From positions 4,762,001 through 4,826,000 of the forward strand of contig OY727099.1 in NCBI GenBank assembly GCA_963402885.1: a DNA stretch of 64,000 nucleotides, given 5' to 3'. The DNA comes from Antedon bifida (Eukaryota > Echinodermata > Crinoidea > Comatulida > Antedonidae). Under the pieces are notes generated by a model, which saw nothing but the letters and a program-made list of their open reading frames with translations, searched no databases and was not told the origin of the DNA. Of this stretch, positions 58,371 through 64,000 are shown in pieces (within the stretch, counting starts at the first letter, position 1; the number at the start of each line of letters is the position of its first letter). A program made the translations under genes and the position numbers.

Positions 58371-61300
58371 ATGGCACCGGTCTCGCACGGATTTCTGATT
58401 TTAAGATTGTGTAATTCGTGCTATCGAAACAATCTCCTGTCACAATTGTCTCTAGGAAGTATTTCTAAAGGCTCTTTCTATCGATATACATGTGTGTATA
58501 GGCCTAGGCCTAAGCCTAGTTTTTTCTTTTTTATTTGTAATGCCAAGCCCTACTCTATGCCAGGCCGCGGCTAGTCTAGCTAGGCCTAGTGTAGGCGACG
58601 GCCAGGCCTCTAGAGCTAGGCCTAGCAAGTAGGCTACCTAGGCCTAGCAAGTAGGCTGCCTAGTCCTCTAGGCCTAATAATAAGGGCTATGTTAGGAAGT
58701 AGACAGGCGAATCAGAGACGTTTCGGTCCAGTCCCTATGTGGGTCCCGTGTTTAATAATTAATAATAATTATAAAATAATTTAATATCAAATGATTATCG
58801 AATAACATTTTCTTCAAAGGTATCATTAACCAGAGAAATAGTGTATCAATTTATAGCCGAAACTACACGTCACAAAGCAATGAATCACATCATAAAGAAC
58901 AGCAGGGTAACTATTCTAATGGACCTCTTCAGGCTTATGATAATCTAGTAAATAGTGGAGAACTTAATGAAGACCGCCACCAAAGAGATACGGTAGCAAA
59001 CTTACAGAAGTTACATAATACACTGCAGAGTTACAAACCAGTAAAACCAGGCTTATTTGAAAATGTTCGTTTTCAATATTTTGTTGAATAGATGATTTTT
59101 GTGATACGGAAGCCATCTTGCAGAGATGACAAAGAGTCGTGACCAGCCAGGCGTAAACAAAAATAAGATAGCGTTTTCAGTGGAGAAAACGGCTTCCGCA
59201 CACGAAAATCATCTATTAAATTTTAAAATATAGTATATAGTATTAAGAGTTATGATATGAGTTACTAATATGTTTGTAATCAGAAATCTTTGATTGAGAA
59301 TAATACATTCATATCTGAATTATTTTTCCTATGGTACTTTAATTTGTAACTTAACAAAGCCTCTTTTAAGCACTTGGACCCCTGCTTATTATTAATTATT
59401 TTAAAAATTCAAATTTTCCTATCACAGTTATTTTTTTTCTTTCTACCATTTATTAATGACAGCTTCAAATATTCGGGAAGCCCAAACCTAGACCAGGACC
59501 GAAAGGCTTGTACCTGTATGGAAGTGTTGGCACTGGAAAAACGATGCTTATGGACTTGTTTTATAAATATCTAGAGGGCAGTAACAAACGAAGGACGCAT
59601 TTTGACTCCTTTATGTTAGAGGTTCATACAAGTATGTTTATACTATAGAGATATAGGCATCATGATTGATTGATATACTATTTACTATAAAAATTGCAAA
59701 GGAAACAAAGTATTAGAATTATTATTATTATATTATACTGTATAAAGGTATTACAATTATTTACACATAGGAATTCATGAGTTAAAGTTAAAACAGCCAA
59801 AAGGCAAGGATGCCCGGAAGTCCAGAGGATTCGATCCCATTCCTCCGGTTGCCAGGGAGATCAGCGAGAGTACCTGGCTACTATGCTTTGATGAATTTCA
59901 GGTAAATAATATTACACAGGAAAAGATGTTTTATTTGGAAATTAACATTTTTATAATTGGAATTTACTTTATATCATTGATTTATAATCTTTTTTTAAAA
60001 TACACATTTTTCATTAAGGTTGTGGACATAGCAGATGCTATGATACTTAAGTACCTATTCACAGAGCTATTTGCCAATGGTGTAGTTGTCGTGGCAACAT
60101 CAAACAGAAAACCAGATGATTTGTATAAAAATGGGCTTCAGCGGAGTAATTTTTTACCTTTCATTAAAATTTTAAAGGTAATTTTTTTGTTTATTAATAG
60201 GAATCATATAAATAATCTAGTTATCAACGTTTGTGAATATTTTAAACAATTTAATTTTCATTTATCTAAAAGAATTAATTCAGCAACTTGTGTTTAAATT
60301 TGAAACTGAATTACTTCAACTTCATTAATTTCTTGTTTTTTCTTTTATTTGTAGAGTCATTGTGAAGTTCTTCAATTGGATTCTGGGATTGATTATCGGC
60401 AAGCCACCGATCTCCAAGACGACCAGGATACTTACTTTTCTAACACTACATGTGATGCAAACGCTGTGATTGAACAAATATTTAAGAAATTGGCACTTAA
60501 AGAAGATGAAGGTATTAGAGAGTGCTTTATTTACTCTCTAGTCATTTAATAGGAAAAGTTGGAGTTGTGGCTCGGTGGTTATTATGCTCGGCTACCAATC
60601 CAAGGGTCCTGGGTTCGTGTCCTGTCATGTCAGGATTTGTCTAATGACGATTTACAATTCCACTCCCAAAGACTTGTAATAAGACTTTGTTTATGTAGAG
60701 TATCTTGTGTATATGTTTGTCAGGTGAACAGGATTGCCACCTCGATATTGAATTAATTCGCTTATGGTTATCCTTGGCAATAATAAATTATGTTCGAAAA
60801 AAGTGCGTGCGTATAGAATGAAATGCTCGCGTAATATTTAATAAATAAAAAAACAAATACACAGTAATAAGAATAAACTCAACACACGATCCAATCTCAG
60901 AATCTTTGTATTTTATAGGCAGATGTTTAAAACCACTGTACACTGACAATTTTGTTGTAGATCAATTCTATCATTTCAGAAAATGCATATAATTTTTCAA
61001 TTTTGTTTACTTTTTAATATTTTTAGTTATTCAACCACGACGTATTGTGCTTAGAGGTCGCTATCTCAATATTAAAACTGCCTGTGGGCGCAATGCAATG
61101 TTTACTTTTAAAGAATTATGTGAGATGGTATGTAAATTATTAAATTTAACTTTTAATTTAGACAAACTGTCCATATGATACATATAAAAATATTCTTTAT
61201 GACAAGTTTTAGTTATCAAGATCCTACATGTTGTAATCACTTGCTATAAGGTGGTGGTGGTTTCATTTGGGGATATTCATCGTAATTCAACGGTCCGCGA

Positions 61301-63018
61301 AAGTTTTCTTGTATTCGAATGCGCACTGTAAATTGCACGCTCGGTTGCGTGTTGCACACTGCAGTGTTTCGAAAGCTCCCTAGTAAATAACATATGTAAA
61401 ACCTTGGTTATGAACTCACTGCTGTTCACCAAGTAATTGTATGTTGTTTGTTTGTTTCAGCCTGTGGGGGCAGCAGACTATTTAGCAATTGCCAATAACT
61501 TTGATACTGTTTTGATTAAGGATATTCCTCAGATGTCAATGCGTACAAGAACGGCACTCAAAAGGTTTATTGTCATGATTGATAATTTTTATGACAATAA
61601 GGTAAGCAATAAAATATTTAAATGAATTCCTAGTTCCGGTAGCACCACCCTCCCCTTTTAAGTGGGAAAAGGGTAATACAATTAATGTTTTTATTATATT
61701 ATCTAGGTGCGGTTGATATGTGCTGCTGAAGTTTCAATGAACCAATTATTTATATTGAGTGATATTGGTCAGAAAGATGCTGATAACAGTAGGCTTCTTA
61801 TGGATGACCTAGGTATAGAACAGGTACGTATTAATTCATGTGACACTCTCATCAACATCATTATGTAGAGTATCTTGTGTATATGTTTGTCATGTGAACA
61901 GGATTGCCACCTAGATAGTGAATTAATTCACTTGTGGTTATCCTTGGCAATTTGGCTAAATAAATAAAAAACAAATACACAGTAATAAGTATAACTCAAC
62001 CCAGGTGCGTATTAATTCACATGACACTGTCATCATCATCATTTATTTGAGTGAGCTTTCTCCCTCTTCCAAGAGGTTACTTACGGTCACTTGTTTCAGG
62101 CTGCTACACCATCTCTCCACTCTTTCCTTTCTTGCGCATCATGTTCCTCTTAACCAACTTTCCTACTTTCTTTATCATCTTTGACCGTCCTCTTTCTCTT
62201 CTACCTCCAAATTCTAAATGCCAAGCTCTCTTTACTGGTTCATCTTTTCTTAGAATATGTCCCATCCATCTCAAGCTACTCCTCATAACGACGTCCATGA
62301 TTGTTTCACTCAGATCTAGATGTTTCATGCTCCTTGTGTTCCTCCTTTTTGCCAACTTAACACCACACATCCTTCTTAAGCTCTATCTACACTATCAAAA
62401 TTTATGTGACAACAAAAGGTGATGTGGCCAACCCCATATATCAACATGATGATGTCATATCACTACCATATGTAGGCACATCACATTTTGTTGTCAAAAT
62501 TGTTTGATAGTGTAGACAGAGCTTTATCATTTTCCTGTCTGTTCTTCTCAAAATGCCTTCCTCAGTTGTCTTTTGATGAGTTACCATGCAGCTTTCATGA
62601 CCGCAATTTCAATATATTTCTATGTTTTAGCATTGGAACATTACTCTATTTAAATATGCAGCAATCATGTCAAAGATACATGTTTAAGCCGAGTAATTGT
62701 TCTAATTATTGCATTGTTAGTTTTGTTTTTTTATTTATCTGTTTTTGTATATCTTGGAGCAAAGATATTTTTATGTATATTTTATATGAAAATGACAATA
62801 AATGGAAGTAATTTTCCACTGAAAAATCAATGATGTCCTAAATAGTGATATCATAAAATGTTTTTTTTTTTAAGCGATCTGAGCTTAGCAAGGCTTCCAT
62901 CTTCACCGGTGAAGAAGAGAAATTTGCGTGGGAACGGACTTATTCCCGCTTAATGGAGATGCAAACGGAAGCGTACTGGTTAAGCCGAGAACCTCAATCT
63001 AAGAGGGAAGATTTATGA
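58371..63018 (+). CDS. AFG1L: Mitochondrial AFG1-like ATPase
   Basis: Ten exons join in frame into 494 codons plus stop: 58371-58491, 58820-59064, 59463-59631, 59771-59901, 60019-60177, 60355-60511, 61027-61127, 61461-61601, 61707-61823, 62875-63018. The N-terminus is rich in Arg, Ser and hydrophobic residues and lacks acidic ones for about 40 residues, as in a mitochondrial presequence. Exon 2 carries the family signature [18 protein letters not shown]. Walker A is GSVGTGKT (residues 142-149), Walker B LLCFDEFQ (ending at 222), and [21 protein letters not shown] contains the sensor Asn. The C-terminus [13 protein letters not shown] and [11 protein letters not shown] is typical. Human AFG1L is about 480 residues. 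The family acts in inner-membrane protein quality control, including complex IV subunits. The exon 1 donor (gtgtgt) and exon 2 donor (gttcgt) are non-consensus but give the right phases, so the first junction is the least certain part. Confidence 0.92.
58500..58690. repeat. AGGCCTA-rich cluster in intron 1 of the AFG1-like gene
   Basis: TAGGCCTAG and close variants occur about ten times in 190 bp, including two TAGCAAGTAGGCT repeats. The same heptamer is scattered across the window (for example 40190-40235 and 41500-41530). Confidence 0.7.
60554..60786 (+). mobile_element. tRNA-derived SINE, full copy
   Basis: Same family as 10428-10652: head GGAGTTGTGGCTCGGTGG, box B-like GGGTTCGTGTCC, body CCCAAAGACTTGTAATAAGAC, tail GGTTATCCTTGGCAATAATAAA. 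It lies in intron 6 of the AFG1-like gene. Confidence 0.72.
61862..61975 (+). mobile_element. SINE 3' fragment
   Basis: TTATGTAGAGTATCTTGTGT through GGTTATCCTTGGCAATTTGG and an AAATAAATAAA tail match the 3' part of the 60554 copy. The tRNA head is absent, as in a 5'-truncated insertion. Confidence 0.65.
62104..62590 (-). mobile_element. LINE reverse-transcriptase C-terminal remnant, split by a MITE
   Basis: On the minus strand 62370-62104 encodes [19 protein letters not shown] and [14 protein letters not shown], the C-terminal RLRWxGHxxR and GxRxRGRP-type motifs of non-LTR retrotransposons. Beyond a nested MITE the upstream part reads [16 protein letters not shown], matching the conserved TNEEVLRR-like segment that precedes it in such proteins. 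It lies antisense in intron 9 of the AFG1-like gene and is non-functional. Confidence 0.72.
62378..62525. mobile_element. MITE nested in the LINE remnant
   Basis: AAGCTCTATCTACACTATC at left and GATAGTGTAGACAGAGCTT at right, complete inverted termini of the ctctgtctacactatcaaa family. The interior has a further palindrome around TCAACATGATGATGTCATATCACTACC. Confidence 0.78.
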
Positions 63019-64000
63019 CGAATGTCTATTTGTAGAATATAGGCTGTTTTTTTTTCTGTTTTTTTTGGATACAGTATAATTGCAATTTCACTTCTCCTAG
63101 CAAAGTACTGTGGCGTCAACACATGCTTTTGTATGTTGTGCGCTACACGACTACGACGATTTTTAAATGTTAAGCAATATTATAACTAACAATTTTATTA
63201 TATTATTGAATAAATTTGAAGTTTATTTACTGTTCTAGTAAAATGTACTACTGTGTTATCAAATTTGAAGAAATGGTAATCATACTTTAAATGCACGGTT
63301 TTCAAAAACGTGCTTACATGCTTCTAAAAAGGCGCAACGTTTTTGTATAAACATGTAACTTCGTGTCTTCCATCCTATCATCTATGGCGTGCAGTCGGTG
63401 CAATAACTGTAGTAAACGACAGGGAATACAGATATTTTCAATTGATTGCAATGTATTTGTTTTAGAAATCGTCTCGATAACATTGCAACAAGTTGAATTT
63501 CTTTGGTTATTATGCGACCTTACATTCACTATGCTGTTTAAATGACAACTTCTAAATGAAACTTTTTTTGTAATACTTTATAGTTACATTGTGAGAGAGT
63601 GTTGAATTTAATGTCTGTTTAATGTGTAAATAAATATATCTGCAAACTGATTATGTGACGTCATAAATGGATTGTGTGTGCGTCAGCCAATCGTCACGCG
63701 CCAAAGTTTGGTATTGCGATACATGTACATATGACATCACTCATTTTTGTTGACGATCTTTTTTGTACTAAAAACCAAAGAGTGCCAGTCCATATTTGAG
63801 TTATTATCATCCGGTTTTCTAATGATTATGACATGCGCAGTACTTATTAGCATTCACGTACCTGGATAACCGCTACAAATATAAATGGCACTTGATTTAA
63901 AAACAAAACAACACAAAAAGGCAGATGTCCGTTTTAATCTAATGTACAAATGAAAGTTAATTACCGTTGATCGATTCTTGACCCTCCCGGATGCTTAACT
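63019..64000. other. 3' UTR of the AFG1-like gene and following intergenic DNA
   Basis: A polyadenylation signal AATAAA occurs near 63208, followed by another near 63629. No further exon was recognised up to the end of the window. Confidence 0.45.

Noticed and set aside
1..64000. CRISPR arrays, operons, prokaryotic promoters or phage genes
   Set aside because: The window is eukaryotic with spliced genes; none of these signals is present.

Overview
This window is eukaryotic and almost certainly comes from an invertebrate deuterostome, most likely an echinoderm. The genes are split into many short exons with GT-AG introns. The non-coding DNA is AT-rich, full of tRNA-derived SINEs and small inverted-repeat elements, and scattered with the short motif AGGCCTA. 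A 5S-rRNA-derived SINE is also present. The protein families (LNX, NACHT-WD40, AFG1-like ATPase, Reeler/EGF proteins) fit this assignment. The species cannot be named from the sequence.

Layout. (1) About 1-3883, minus strand: a secreted EGF-repeat gene. It has a signal-peptide exon at 3826-3883 and a tandem array of near-identical EGF exons (129-248, 463-582, 781-900, and a broken one at 1097-1213) that runs off the left edge. (2) 6512-12025, minus strand: a secreted Reeler-domain plus EGF-domain gene with six exons identified. Its last three EGF exons belong to the same family as the array in gene 1. Whether the two are separate genes or one gene with two promoters is open. (3) 18514-35306, minus strand, with probable 5' UTR exons near 36.8 and 42.0 kb: an LNX-type E3 ubiquitin ligase (RING, TRAF-type zinc fingers, four PDZ domains). 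Eleven coding exons join in frame into 589 codons plus stop. (4) 42712-56241, minus strand, with a 5' UTR exon at 57366: a NACHT/WD40 STAND ATPase. Twenty-six coding exons join in frame into 1649 codons plus stop. (5) 58371-63018, plus strand: a mitochondrial AFG1-like ATPase (AFG1L/LACE1). Ten exons give 494 codons plus stop. Genes 4 and 5 are divergent, with roughly 0.9 kb between them.

Between and inside the genes lie several mobile-element families. The clearest is a set of non-autonomous elements whose inverted repeats begin at TTAA (4041-4568, 8575-8920, 27239-27792, and a second family at 40010-40644). The copy at 27239 interrupts a tandem repeat, and the neighbouring repeat unit preserves the uninterrupted site, so the TTAA target duplication can be read directly. 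Other elements are tRNA SINEs (10428, 15283, 22741, 56669, 60554), a 5S-derived SINE (6930-7199), two further short inverted-repeat families, a LINE reverse-transcriptase remnant with a MITE nested in it (62104-62590), and GAT-rich satellites at 26.0-28.2 kb.

The genes do not form a pathway or operon. They are ordinary eukaryotic neighbours. The parts I consider least ordinary are the EGF exon array with its 652-bp higher-order repeat and decaying member, the Reeler-EGF architecture, the compact LNX without a visible Numb-binding linker exon, the TTAA elements with an internal empty site, and a 42-bp snap-back insertion flanked by 7-bp direct repeats.
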